A stretch of 64,000 nucleotides of DNA from Lapidilactobacillus wuchangensis (GTDB taxonomy: Bacteria > Bacillota > Bacilli > Lactobacillales > Lactobacillaceae): assembly GCF_003946645.1 (NCBI RefSeq), contig NZ_RHOU01000001.1, forward strand, positions 124,001 to 188,000, read 5' to 3'. Below are positions 7,244-15,624 of the stretch, piece after piece. A model generated the notes under the pieces. That model saw nothing but the letters and a program-made list of their open reading frames with translations. It made no database searches and was not told where the DNA came from. The position numbers and the translations under genes were made by a program. The stretch's first letter is position 1. Every line of letters starts with the position of its first letter.

Positions 7244-7272
7244 TTGACAAACTCATGGTTTAATTATAGAGT
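7244..7272 (+). promoter_or_regulatory. Promoter of glyQS
   Basis: A perfect TTGACA (7244-7249) lies 17 bases from TAGAGT (7267-7272). Transcription would begin near 7279, giving a leader of about 360 nucleotides. Confidence 0.65.
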
Positions 7273-7278
7273 AATAAC

Positions 7279-7613
7279 GAACTGAATAATCCAATTTCAC
7301 AATGATCAGGCAGAATGACGTCTTTAAGCGAGTGTTGATAGTGCAAGAACACAATTGATGTTGCTGGCACCTAGGAGTGGAAGTTAATCAAGTGTAGATG
7401 AGGTCGGGAGTTTGACTTCTGAAACGTGCTAAAAATCGCAACTGTTTCCGCTTAATGCGCAGTTAGCAAACAATCCTTTCAGGATTATTCGCTAACTGAC
7501 ATTAATGCTCAACAGCTGACCGCCATTTTTAGCACTCTTATCTAAATTAGGGTGGAACCGCGATAATTTATCGTCCCTTGTGACTGCATTGGTGCAGTGG
7601 CAAGGGATTTTTT
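7279..7613 (+). promoter_or_regulatory. T-box leader of glyQS, sensing uncharged tRNA-Gly
   Basis: The canonical T-box sequence AGGGTGGAACCGCG occurs at 7549-7562. It is followed by a terminator with stem TCCCTTG/CAAGGGA and a T-run (about 7573-7613). The antiterminator alternative pairs AGGG with CCCT around the T-box bulge. Stem I is in about 7285-7400, with an AAGCGAG element and the TGTT/AACA apical hairpin at about 7329-7352. I could not fix the specifier codon with confidence; a GGC triplet occurs at 7366-7368. Uncharged tRNA would stabilise the antiterminator and allow glyQS expression. The stretch 7422-7540 between Stem I and the antiterminator is a family 3 repeat, not normal T-box sequence. 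Confidence 0.88.
7422..7540 (+). repeat. Family 3 structured repeat, copy 2, inside the T-box leader
   Basis: Begins AAACGTGC and ends GCACTCTTA. Outer stem GTGCTAAAAAT/ATTTTTAGCAC; inner hairpin CAGTTAGC/GCTAACTG with AATCC/GGATT at its tip. The invariant internal-loop strings TTCCGCTTAA and TTAATGCTC are present. The stems share no sequence with those of the copies at 664-781 and 56086-56201, but fold the same way. Confidence 0.8.
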
Positions 7614-7641
7614 TGTGAAAAAATAGTTGAGGTGAAGGAAT

Positions 7642-8559
7642 ATGGTTAAGCAGTTGAATGTTCAAGAAATGATTCTGACCTTACAGCGTTTCTGGGGTAG
7701 TAAGGGTTGTTTATTGATGGAAGCATATGATAATGAGAAAGGTGCCGGCACGATGTCGCCCTATACCTTCTTGCGGGCAATTGGTCCTGAACCTTGGAAT
7801 GCCGCATATGTGGAACCATCACGGCGGCCAGCTGATGGTCGTTACGGCGAAAACCCCAACCGGTTGTTCCAGCATCATCAGTTTCAAGTGGTTATGAAGC
7901 CTTCACCTAAGAATATTCAAGAATATTACTTGGATAGTTTGCGGGAATTAGGTATTGAACCTTTGGAACATGATATTCGTTTCGTTGAGGATAACTGGGA
8001 GAACCCATCAATGGGCTGTGCCGGTGTTGGTTGGGAAGTTTGGCTTGATGGGATGGAAGTTTCTCAATTCACTTATTTCCAACAGGTCGGCGGTTTAACC
8101 GTTGATCCTGTCACCTCCGAAATCACTTATGGGGTTGAACGTTTGGCCTCATATATCCAAAACGTTAATTCTGTCTTTGATTTACAATGGGGCGATGGCG
8201 TTTTATACGGTGATATTTTCAAGGAACCAGAATATGAACATTCTAAATACGCCTTTGAAGAAAGCGACCAAGCGATGTTGCTGAACTTCTTCAACGACTA
8301 TGAAAAAGAAGCTTTGCGCTTAATTAAATTAGGCTTAGTTCACCCAGCTTATGACTATGTTTTGAAATGCAGCCACACCTTCAACTTGTTGGATGCCCGC
8401 GGTGCTGTTTCCGTTACTGAACGGGCCGGTTACTTATCACGAATTCGTAACTTAGCCCATAAAATTGCTCAGGCTTTTGTTGGCGAACGAGAGAAGTTAG
8501 GCTTCCCATTGTTGCAACACGCCCAAGAACAAGCCGAAAAAGACGGGGAGGATAAATAA
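7642..8559 (+). CDS. glyQ: Glycyl-tRNA synthetase alpha subunit
   Basis: The 305-residue class II synthetase catalytic subunit starts [20 protein letters not shown]. It contains [20 protein letters not shown] and [19 protein letters not shown], characteristic of the heterotetrameric bacterial GlyRS. It activates glycine and charges tRNA-Gly together with GlyS. The ribosome site GGTGAAGG is about 6 bases upstream. The stop codon directly abuts the glyS start. Expression is controlled by the upstream T-box. Confidence 0.97.
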   Translation: MVKQLNVQEMILTLQRFWGSKGCLLMEAYDNEKGAGTMSPYTFLRAIGPEPWNAAYVEPSRRPADGRYGENPNRLFQHHQFQVVMKPSPKNIQEYYLDSLRELGIEPLEHDIRFVEDNWENPSMGCAGVGWEVWLDGMEVSQFTYFQQVGGLTVDPVTSEITYGVERLASYIQNVNSVFDLQWGDGVLYGDIFKEPEYEHSKYAFEESDQAMLLNFFNDYEKEALRLIKLGLVHPAYDYVLKCSHTFNLLDARGAVSVTERAGYLSRIRNLAHKIAQAFVGEREKLGFPLLQHAQEQAEKDGEDK

Positions 8560-10638
8560 ATGACAGCGACCTACTTATTAGAAATTGGTTTGGAAGAAAT
8601 GCCCGCTCATGTTGTTCGCCCCAGTGTGATGCAATTGTTGGACAAAACTGCTGCTTTCTTTAAAGAACAAAATTTAACTTATGATGAAATTAAACCCTTT
8701 GCCACACCACGGCGCTTAGCGATTATGGTAACTGGTTTGGCTGATCGTCAGCCAGACCAGGTTGAAGAAGCTAAGGGACCAGCTAAACGGATCGCCTTGG
8801 ATGCCGATGGTCATTTCACTAAAGCAGCTTTAGGCTTTGCGCGTGGTCAAGGTGTCCAACCAGAAGATATTACATTCAAAGATTTCAAAGGTGAACCTTA
8901 TGTTTTCGTTGAGAAGAAAACTGTTGGTCAACCAACGGCGGAAATTTTGCCGGAATTGAAGAAAATCGTCATGGGACTCACTTTCCCAACGCGGATGAAG
9001 TGGGGTACCAATCATTTCGAATACATTCGGCCGATTCATTGGATTGTTAGTTTATTAGATGACCAAATTATTCCCATGCAAATTCTTGACGTCCAAGCTG
9101 GGCGGACCACGCAAGGTCACCGGTTCTTAGGCCATGAAATTGAGATTGCTACCGCCCAAGACTATGAGGCTGATCTAGCTAAAGTTTTTGTAATTGCGGA
9201 TATGGCTAAGCGCCAAGCTGTTATTGAAGAACAAATTCATGATTTAGCTGTCAAGCATGATTGGCGTGTTGACCTTGATCCTGATTTGTTAGAAGAAGTT
9301 GTGAACTTGGTTGAATACCCAACCGCTTTTGCGGGCCACTTCGATCCTAAGTATTTGGCCGTTCCTGAACCAGTGCTGATTACTTCGATGAAAGACAACC
9401 AACGTTATTTCTACGTTCGCGATCAAGCTGGTAAGTTAGCACCAAACTTTATCGGTGTTCGTAATGGTAATCATGAGTACTTGGATAATGTGATTGCTGG
9501 AAATGAGAAAGTTTTAGTAGCGCGGTTAGATGATGCCAAGTTCTTCTTTGAAGAAGATCAGAAGTTATCAATTCATGATTACGTTGAGAAATTGAAGAAA
9601 GTCACCTTCCACGATAAAATCGGGACGATGTATGAAAAAATGCAGCGGGTTAGTGTGATTGCTGCTGGCTTAGGCCACGTCTTCGGTTTATCAGAAAACG
9701 AATTAAGCGACTTGAATCGTGCTAGTCACATTTACAAGTTTGATATTGTCACTGGTATGGTTGGCGAATTTCCTGAATTGCAAGGGGTCATGGGCGAGAT
9801 TTATGCTAAAATCTTTGGTGAAAACGCCGTGGTTGCGCAAGCTGTTCGCGAACACTACATGCCAACTTCTGCTGAAGGTGATTTGCCTGCCAGCAAAGTT
9901 GGTGCGACTTTAGCAATTGCTGATAAAATTGATACGATTTTGGCCTTCTTCGCAGTTGGCATGATTCCTAATGGCTCCAACGATCCGTACGCTTTGCGGC
10001 GGCAATCTTACGGGATTGTGCGGATTCTGTTAGCCAACCACTGGCACTTATCATTGGCCGAATTACAAGCAGAAATCGCTAGCTCCTTGAAGAAGAATGA
10101 TTTGACCTTCAAGATTGACTGGCAGAAGAATCCAGCGGAAGTTCAACGTTTCTTCGGTGATCGGATGCGGCAACTCTTTGGCGAGAAACATTTGCGCCAT
10201 GACTTTATTGATGCCGTAGCTAACTCCAATGATCTCGATCCAACAACGATTGACGAAGTTGCTTCAACCTTGAATACTCACCGGGAGGATCAAGATTTCA
10301 AGCCAACTATTGAAGCGTTGACCCGAGTAATTCGCTTGGCTAATAAAATCGATAGCAAGCCTGATCAAATCAAGATTGACCCAAGCTTGTTCGAGAACCC
10401 TTCAGAAAAAGCACTGTACGATGCGGTTACTGAATTACAAGCCGACTTCAAACAGCAAACGGTTGAACAGAACTATCAACAAATGCGCGACTTACGGCCA
10501 ATCATCGAAAGTTACTTCGAAGAAAATATGATTATGGCTGATGATGAGAAGATTCGTCGTAATCGTTTGAATCAATTATTGATCTTACAACGCTTGATTA
10601 AAGTGTTTGGTGATTTACAAGAATTGATTGTTAAATAA
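8560..10638 (+). CDS. glyS: Glycyl-tRNA synthetase beta subunit
   Basis: The 692-residue product, of usual length, begins [21 protein letters not shown], the conserved start of GlyS. It continues with [14 protein letters not shown] and a long tRNA-binding region with an HD-like segment and a C-terminal anticodon-binding domain ([13 protein letters not shown]). The beta subunit recognises tRNA-Gly and is required for activity of the alpha subunit. The start is one base after the glyQ stop with GGGGAGG overlapping the end of glyQ, so the two are translationally coupled. A strong terminator follows at 10681-10722. Confidence 0.97.
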   Translation: MTATYLLEIGLEEMPAHVVRPSVMQLLDKTAAFFKEQNLTYDEIKPFATPRRLAIMVTGLADRQPDQVEEAKGPAKRIALDADGHFTKAALGFARGQGVQPEDITFKDFKGEPYVFVEKKTVGQPTAEILPELKKIVMGLTFPTRMKWGTNHFEYIRPIHWIVSLLDDQIIPMQILDVQAGRTTQGHRFLGHEIEIATAQDYEADLAKVFVIADMAKRQAVIEEQIHDLAVKHDWRVDLDPDLLEEVVNLVEYPTAFAGHFDPKYLAVPEPVLITSMKDNQRYFYVRDQAGKLAPNFIGVRNGNHEYLDNVIAGNEKVLVARLDDAKFFFEEDQKLSIHDYVEKLKKVTFHDKIGTMYEKMQRVSVIAAGLGHVFGLSENELSDLNRASHIYKFDIVTGMVGEFPELQGVMGEIYAKIFGENAVVAQAVREHYMPTSAEGDLPASKVGATLAIADKIDTILAFFAVGMIPNGSNDPYALRRQSYGIVRILLANHWHLSLAELQAEIASSLKKNDLTFKIDWQKNPAEVQRFFGDRMRQLFGEKHLRHDFIDAVANSNDLDPTTIDEVASTLNTHREDQDFKPTIEALTRVIRLANKIDSKPDQIKIDPSLFENPSEKALYDAVTELQADFKQQTVEQNYQQMRDLRPIIESYFEENMIMADDEKIRRNRLNQLLILQRLIKVFGDLQELIVK

Positions 10639-10680
10639 GGTAAATAGTTACCGCTGATGCTGTATAACAGTATCAGTTGC

Positions 10681-10722
10681 GAGGTTAGTCCGACGATTTA
10701 ATTGGGCTAACCTCTTTTTTTC
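10681..10722 (+). terminator. Terminator after glyS
   Basis: GAGGTTAGTCC pairs with GGGCTAACCTC and is followed by seven T. It ends the glyQS transcript. Confidence 0.85.
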
Positions 10723-10758
10723 TTCTTGGAAAGTCTAAAACTTTAGTGAAAATGATCA

Positions 10759-11317
10759 AACGGAATTGAGTCTGACTCCATTGCGGGCTGCTTGTTGTGG
10801 AACGCGGCGGCCGTCGATTTGAGCTTTTCTACGAAAATCTCAAATTCGAGGCTTATCGTAAGTGCTAAAGCACCAACGATAATTTCGCGGCTGACAACAA
10901 GATCCCTCCATTCCGTCTGGAGTTGAGTTGGCTCATTTTACTTTTGTTAGTGATTGAGACAGATATAGTGGGCTAACTCGACTAATTTAGACAGTGATTA
11001 AATCTGAATAGGAAGATTCAAATAGATAATTGATACTTTACCTTTTACACCGATTTCTAAAACCCATAATACTTGTCACTCAAAATATTAGTTCACATCA
11101 ATCCGTTTTTCTACCAGTGGTGCTGAATTAAACTATCAAATCAGGCAGGAACCCAGCGATTGGCGTCAATGGCCAAATTATTCTTTGTGGCTAGGCCACT
11201 TAGAATAAGACTTGTGTTTGAGATTGTTGCGTAGTAATAAGCTCAAACCAATGTCGGCCATGTTCCACGCTCACAAAATCGCTGGGCTCCTGCCGATACT
11301 AAACAAGGAGCGACTTG
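10759..11317 (-). repeat. Family 1 composite element, copy III
   Basis: Inverted relative to copies I and II. The B half comes first (10759-10938), with base stem TTGT/ACAA where other copies have GCGT/ACGC, a clear compensating change. Its hairpins are TTATCGT/ACGATAA and TTTGAGCTTTTC/GAAAATCTCAAA. The A half follows (about 11098-11317), with arms containing CCCAGCGATT and AATCGCTGGG and core stem ATGGCC/GGCCAT. The spacer between the halves has no clear terminator hairpin in this copy. Together with the glyS terminator it fills the 795-base gap before the next gene. Confidence 0.85.
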
Positions 11318-11394
11318 AGCAGATATTTATTGAAGTAACTTTAAGTTAATTAGCTCATGGGAAGCACGACTACTTTAATGCGAATCATCACAAA

Positions 11395-11403
11395 TGATAT
11401 AAT
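11395..11403 (+). promoter_or_regulatory. Extended -10 promoter of the EIIB-like gene
   Basis: TGATATAAT matches the extended -10 consensus. The -35 region (TTAATG) is weak. It lies 30 bases before the start codon at 11434. Confidence 0.55.
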
Positions 11404-11433
11404 AAAGATAATCTTAACAACGGAGTAAAGTGG

Positions 11434-12339
11434 ATGTTTATTTTTGTAGGTTGCGCTGGTGGTGGGACCTCCAGCATGTTTTGTCAAAGAATGTCTAAAG
11501 AAATTAATCAACATGATCAGAATTTGACGGCGGTTTTTGATGATGTGACGTCAGTTTTTAAAATGCAACGGGCTTATGGTGATCAATATGACCTGATTTT
11601 TGCCTATGGCGGTATTGATGCGATTCGCTCTTACAACGCTTTCGACTTCGGCCAGCTGTTCGACGTGGTGATGGTCGCGCCGCAAGTGGCGTATCGCATT
11701 GGTGATACGGAAAAGTTGATGGCGCCATACCCAACGATTGTTGAGAAAATTCCGGGCAAAATTTTCGGCACGATGAATGCCGCTGTGGCTTATCCTGGCT
11801 TGCTTGATGAATTGATCGTTCTTGATGAGCGCCGCGCTTATCAATCAGATATTCAAACTTCTGAAAAAGCCCGTGATAAAAATATTGAAATATTTGTGGC
11901 CGGTGGCAGCCGCGATGACCAGTATTTCATTGACCTGCGGCAAAAATTAAGTCAGTTGGGTATTCGCTGTTTATATGAGCCCTTTAATTTAGAGACGCTC
12001 TACAATGATCAGCCAACGACTGATTTTGAATTGCGCTTTATTTTCGGCAATGCCAGCTTATTAACGGTTGAAAACTTTCCTCAAATCGCGCGACGAATAA
12101 ATGCTTTTATGATTGCAGGTGATCCTGAGCGCGCACCAATGCGCAAGGAAAGTTGGTTGCGTGATTATCAAATTGATTTTCAATATTTTGATGACCAGAC
12201 TGATTTTAAAACCATCTTGGGCTTTTTAACAACGGTTGAATTTAAGTCGGAATCAACCTCGGAAGTAAGTGTCGCTCGTTTTGAGAAGCAGACGCTTAAA
12301 CCGTTGAAGAATTTCTTAGGGATTATTTATTGGCGTTAA
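11434..12339 (+). CDS. Orphan PTS EIIB (lactose/cellobiose type)-like protein
   Basis: The product has 301 residues and is predicted cytosolic. The N-terminus, MFIFVGCAGGGTSSMFCQRM, has the P-loop and phosphorylatable Cys pattern of PTS IIB domains of the lactose/cellobiose group, with Cys7 as candidate. These domains normally have about 100 residues, and the rest (from about residue 145, NIEIFVAGGSRDDQYF) is not a domain I recognise. No EIIC, EIIA or glycosidase gene is adjacent, so a transport role is doubtful; it could be regulatory. Promoter TGATATAAT is 30 bases upstream and the ribosome site is GGAG. The gene is followed by a 55-codon ORF and then a terminator, so these two form a unit. 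IIB-like assignment of the N-terminus is moderate; function of the whole is unknown. Confidence 0.6.
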   Translation: MFIFVGCAGGGTSSMFCQRMSKEINQHDQNLTAVFDDVTSVFKMQRAYGDQYDLIFAYGGIDAIRSYNAFDFGQLFDVVMVAPQVAYRIGDTEKLMAPYPTIVEKIPGKIFGTMNAAVAYPGLLDELIVLDERRAYQSDIQTSEKARDKNIEIFVAGGSRDDQYFIDLRQKLSQLGIRCLYEPFNLETLYNDQPTTDFELRFIFGNASLLTVENFPQIARRINAFMIAGDPERAPMRKESWLRDYQIDFQYFDDQTDFKTILGFLTTVEFKSESTSEVSVARFEKQTLKPLKNFLGIIYWR

Positions 12340-12365
12340 TTAAAAATAGGTAGAGGTGATTTGAA

Positions 12366-12533
12366 TTGACAAAAAATTCAATAACAATTCGCGAGATTAG
12401 TTTAGCAGCATTGCATATTATCGCTGAGAATCCTTGGCTAGTACCAGCGGTTGTCGGCGTCCATGGTTTTTGGAAATTTGCCCAGTTGACCCAAGTTCGG
12501 CGAATTGAACATGAAAAAAATAACCGATCTTAA
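12366..12533 (+). CDS. Small hypothetical protein, 55 residues
   Basis: The ORF runs from TTG at 12366 to TAA at 12531-12533, with AGAGGTGA about 7 bases upstream of the TTG. It begins MTKNSITIREISLAALHIIA and has a mildly hydrophobic centre (NPWLVPAVVGVHGFWKF) and a basic, charged C-terminus (RRIEHEKNNRS). It is 26 bases after the EIIB-like gene and before a terminator, so it is probably cotranscribed with it. I recognise no family. The good ribosome site and position support it being real, but it is short and starts with TTG. Confidence 0.5.
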   Translation: MTKNSITIREISLAALHIIAENPWLVPAVVGVHGFWKFAQLTQVRRIEHEKNNRS

Positions 12534-12572
12534 TTCAATATGGCCAAAATAATCAATCCTTGAGAATTAACG

Positions 12573-12604
12573 GAAAGAGCAATTCAGTGGAACTGCTCTT
12601 TTTT
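12573..12604 (+). terminator. Terminator after the EIIB-like gene unit
   Basis: AAGAGCA-TTC pairs with GAA-TGCTCTT around a four-base loop, followed by a run of T. Confidence 0.8.
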
Positions 12605-12605
12605 G

Positions 12606-12820
12606 TTGCTAAACGAATTAATTACGTCTGGCGTAGTTAAATTGCCGACTGGCTGAAATGCGAACAATAAGTGCATGGTGATAATTTGGAACAAATTAAA
12701 TAATAATAGCTTGTATCTTAATTGGTCAGATTTTGCAATCAGTCCAAAAACTATTTTTGTCGTAAATAGCAAAACAATAGTCGTGAAATTACGTCTAATC
12801 GTCCGTCATTATCGCGTTCC
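12606..12820. other. Intergenic stretch with no recognised feature
   Basis: An AT-rich stretch between the terminator and the phnD promoter. Short open frames exist on both strands but lack ribosome sites, and one overlaps the terminator. I see no copy of the repeat families here. Confidence 0.5.
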
Positions 12821-12823
12821 AGA

Positions 12824-12832
12824 TGCTATACT
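12824..12832 (+). promoter_or_regulatory. Extended -10 promoter of phnD
   Basis: TGCTATACT is an extended -10 match, 48 bases before the phnD start. No convincing -35 is present. Confidence 0.5.
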
Positions 12833-12879
12833 AAAAAAGCTGACAAGCAAAAAAAGTTTTTTCCTGAGGAGGAATTGTT

Positions 12880-13932
12880 TTGTTTAAAACAGCTTTACGT
12901 TTTGCAGGTATTTTGGGTTTAGCGGTACTCTTGACGGCATGCGGCGCCAAGCAAGGAACTGGCGATGCCAAGGCGGACGCAAATGGCACGAAATCAATCG
13001 ATAAATTATCGATCGGTTTTGTCCCATCTCGCGATCCCGAAGAGATTGTTTCGGCAACAAAACCATTGAAAGATCTCTTAAAGAAACAAATGAAAACGGA
13101 AGGCTATGCCATTAAAGATGTTGATATCTCCGTGGGTACCAGCTATGAAGCTGTTGGGGAATCATTATCTTCAGGAACTTTGGACGTTGGTTTCATTCCC
13201 GGTGGCACTTATGTTCTTTATTCTGATGGCGCTGAAGTATTATTGGCGGCAACACGAGCTGGTCTATCAAATGATAGTTCTAATCCCGCAAAGTGGAATC
13301 AGAATAAACCAACCAAGAAGACTGACAAGCAAGCAGCATCATATCGTTCTTTGATTATTGCCGGTCCTTCCCAGAAAGGCCAAGCGTTAGCTAAGAAAAT
13401 TAATGCTGGCGAGAAATTAACTTGGGATGAATTAAACAGCGCATCATGGAGCGTGATGAGTTCATCATCATCAGCTGGCTACATTTACCCAAGTTTATGG
13501 TTGAAGGATCATTACCAGAAGAATATTTCTGATCTTTCACACATTGTCCAAGCAGATTCTTACGGTAGCTCAATGGCTCGTTTGGCTGCTGGTCAAGCGG
13601 ATATCATGGTTGCTTTTGCCGATGCGCGAATGGATTACGCTAAGCAATGGCAAGGTGAATATGGCCGCAAGCAAAGTATTTGGGACGAAACAAATGTCCT
13701 TGGTGTGACTGAACCAATTTACAACGATACGATTTCGGTCAGCAAGAACGCTAAGAACATGAACAATGATTTGAAGCAAGCCTTAGCCAAGGCCTTCATC
13801 GAAATTGCCAAAACTGACGAAGGTAAAAAAGTGATTTCGATTTACAATCACCAAGGTTATAAGAAAGCCACTGACGCTGATTATGACAATGCGCGTAAAG
13901 CCCAGAAATTAGTTAAAGCAGCAACAAAATAA
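12880..13932 (+). CDS. phnD: Phosphate/phosphite/phosphonate ABC transporter, substrate-binding lipoprotein
   Basis: The product has 350 residues. A lipoprotein signal peptide ends in lipobox LTAC with Cys21 as the lipidated residue. The mature part is a type II periplasmic-binding-protein fold of the PhnD family, with IGFVPSRDPEEIV near the start of the domain, SYEAVGESLSSGTLDVGFIP and TRAGL as typical landmarks. It would be tethered outside the membrane and deliver ligand to PhnC-PhnE1-PhnE2 downstream. The start is TTG at 12880, set by TGAGGAGGA 6-8 bases upstream. A terminator-like hairpin separates it from phnC, which would make the binding protein more abundant than the transporter. No C-P lyase genes are nearby, so phosphonate breakdown is not indicated and the ligand is unknown. 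Confidence 0.9.
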   Translation: MFKTALRFAGILGLAVLLTACGAKQGTGDAKADANGTKSIDKLSIGFVPSRDPEEIVSATKPLKDLLKKQMKTEGYAIKDVDISVGTSYEAVGESLSSGTLDVGFIPGGTYVLYSDGAEVLLAATRAGLSNDSSNPAKWNQNKPTKKTDKQAASYRSLIIAGPSQKGQALAKKINAGEKLTWDELNSASWSVMSSSSSAGYIYPSLWLKDHYQKNISDLSHIVQADSYGSSMARLAAGQADIMVAFADARMDYAKQWQGEYGRKQSIWDETNVLGVTEPIYNDTISVSKNAKNMNNDLKQALAKAFIEIAKTDEGKKVISIYNHQGYKKATDADYDNARKAQKLVKAATK

Positions 13933-13948
13933 AGTCAAATAATGAAGG

Positions 13949-14005
13949 TGAGACCAGGGACAGTTAACGTTTTAGCGGTTGACTGACTGTGGGTCTCGCT
14001 TTTTA
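13949..14005 (+). terminator. Intra-operon hairpin between phnD and phnC
   Basis: GAGACC...ACAGT pairs with ACTGT.GGTCTC and is followed by GCTTTTT. It looks like a partial terminator or an mRNA 3' stabiliser for the phnD message. Confidence 0.7.
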
Positions 14006-14041
14006 TTAGCCTTAGCATTATTTATTCGAGAGGAATAACAA

Positions 14042-14821
14042 ATGATAAAATTTGAAAACGTGACGAAAATCTATGACAACGACCACGTGGGCCTAAAAAA
14101 TGTGAATCTGCAAATTGAGCAGGGCGAGTTCGTCGCGATTATTGGTTTGTCCGGCGCTGGCAAGTCGACCTTACTTCGCTGCGTCAATAAAATGCACGAA
14201 ATTACTTCCGGCAAGTTAACGGTGAATGAGGTTGATGTCACGAAGTTAAAAGGCAAAGAAGTGCGCCAATTTCGTAGTAAAATTGGCATGGTTTTTCAAT
14301 CCTTTAATTTAATCACCCGAACTTCAGTGCTAGGTAACGTTTTGGTTACCTTGGTCCCAAGCCTACCTTGGTGGCGGCGTTTATTAGGAATTTATCCCCG
14401 TTCTGCCAAGCTTGCCGGTTTAGAGGCCTTAGATAATGTGGGAATTTTGGAAAAAGCTTATACCCGCGTCGATCAATTATCCGGTGGGCAACAGCAGCGG
14501 GTTGCTTTGGCGCGAACGTTGGTTGGTGACCCAGATATTATTCTGGCCGACGAACCAGTGGCGGCCCTTGATCCAGTCACTGCCAAAGTGGTGATGAATG
14601 ATTTCCAACGGATCAATCAACAGTTGAATATTTCGATTTTGTTGAATATTCATCATGTGGATTTGGCCTTAGCTTATGCGGATCGGATTGTGGGCATTCG
14701 TCAGGGCGAGATTGTTTTCGACGGCCCGACGGCGCAAGTTACCCCGGAAATCATCGACCATATTTATCATAGTCATCATGTTGAAGACGCTGTTAACGAG
14801 AAGGTGCCAGCTCATGTTTAA
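14042..14821 (+). CDS. phnC: Phosphonate-type ABC transporter ATP-binding protein
   Basis: The 259-residue ABC ATPase has Walker A GLSGAGKST at residues 35-43, signature LSGGQQQRVALARTL, Walker B IILADEP and the D-loop VAALDP, all intact. The family couples ATP hydrolysis to import through PhnE-type permeases. GAGAGGAA provides the ribosome site. The 3' end overlaps phnE1 by 8 bases. The insert PSLPWWRRLLGIYPR between Q-loop and signature is typical of PhnC proteins and supports this subfamily over other importers. Confidence 0.93.
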   Translation: MIKFENVTKIYDNDHVGLKNVNLQIEQGEFVAIIGLSGAGKSTLLRCVNKMHEITSGKLTVNEVDVTKLKGKEVRQFRSKIGMVFQSFNLITRTSVLGNVLVTLVPSLPWWRRLLGIYPRSAKLAGLEALDNVGILEKAYTRVDQLSGGQQQRVALARTLVGDPDIILADEPVAALDPVTAKVVMNDFQRINQQLNISILLNIHHVDLALAYADRIVGIRQGEIVFDGPTAQVTPEIIDHIYHSHHVEDAVNEKVPAHV

Positions 14822-15614
14822 CCGTAAATTTCAGTTGGCCAGTGGCAAGGTGGTGGTTGCTCGGCCATCAAAAATCCCGCTGATCAGTTTACTAATGATA
14901 GTGCTGATTGCGATTGCTTTACAGGTGACCAAATTTAGTTTCACCACTTTGCTGCTAAATGGCCATCAGTTCTTTGTTATTTTGCGCGGAATGTTGCCAC
15001 CAAACCTCAAATTTTTACCCCGAATTTGGCAACCTTTATTTGACACGATTAAGATGTCCTTTTTGGGCTCTTTATTAGGTGCGCTACTGGCAGTTCCCTT
15101 GGCGTTATTAGCAGCCAATAATATTGTTCGGTCGAAGTGGATCGCTGGATTTTTCAAATTTTTCCTTAGTATTTTGCGGACTTTGCCAACAATCGTTGTG
15201 GCGCTGATTGCCACTTTTATTTTTGGCTTAGGGACCATGGCCGGTACGATTGCCATTTTCATGTTTACCGTTTCTTATGTGGGAAAATTGACCTATGAAC
15301 AAATTGAAGCTTTAGATATGGGCACCTTTGAAGCGCTGGAATCGTTAGGCTTGACCCGTTTACAGGCCTTTCGCTATGGGGTCATGCCCCAAATTCTCCC
15401 GACCTATTTATCGACGACGCTATTTAGCTTCGAGGGAAATTTGCGTTATGCGGCGATTCTGGGCTATGTCGGTGCTGGTGGTTTAGGGATTATTCTTAGT
15501 GAACAGTTGGGCTGGCGGGATTATGCCAACGTCGGCATGATTTTAACGGTCTTGATTGTCACCGTCAGTCTGATTGAATGGCTCAGCCAAACGGCACGCC
15601 GTAAATTACAATAG
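14814..15614 (+). CDS. phnE1: Phosphonate-type ABC transporter permease, first subunit
   Basis: The product has 266 residues with about six hydrophobic segments. The binding-protein-dependent permease motif appears as EALESLGLTRLQAFRYGVMPQ near residues 180-200, the loop that contacts the ATPase. The ATG at 14814 lies within the end of phnC. A longer in-frame reading exists but would run deep into phnC and is not needed. It is expected to dimerise with PhnE2, whose gene follows after a short gap, forming the membrane channel. Confidence 0.9.
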   Translation: MFNRKFQLASGKVVVARPSKIPLISLLMIVLIAIALQVTKFSFTTLLLNGHQFFVILRGMLPPNLKFLPRIWQPLFDTIKMSFLGSLLGALLAVPLALLAANNIVRSKWIAGFFKFFLSILRTLPTIVVALIATFIFGLGTMAGTIAIFMFTVSYVGKLTYEQIEALDMGTFEALESLGLTRLQAFRYGVMPQILPTYLSTTLFSFEGNLRYAAILGYVGAGGLGIILSEQLGWRDYANVGMILTVLIVTVSLIEWLSQTARRKLQ

Positions 15615-15624
15615 GAGGGATGTT

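Noticed and set aside
12584-12887. Short ORFs on both strands in the gap before phnD
   Set aside because: One overlaps the terminator at 12573-12604, the other runs into phnD out of frame; no ribosome sites and no family resemblance.
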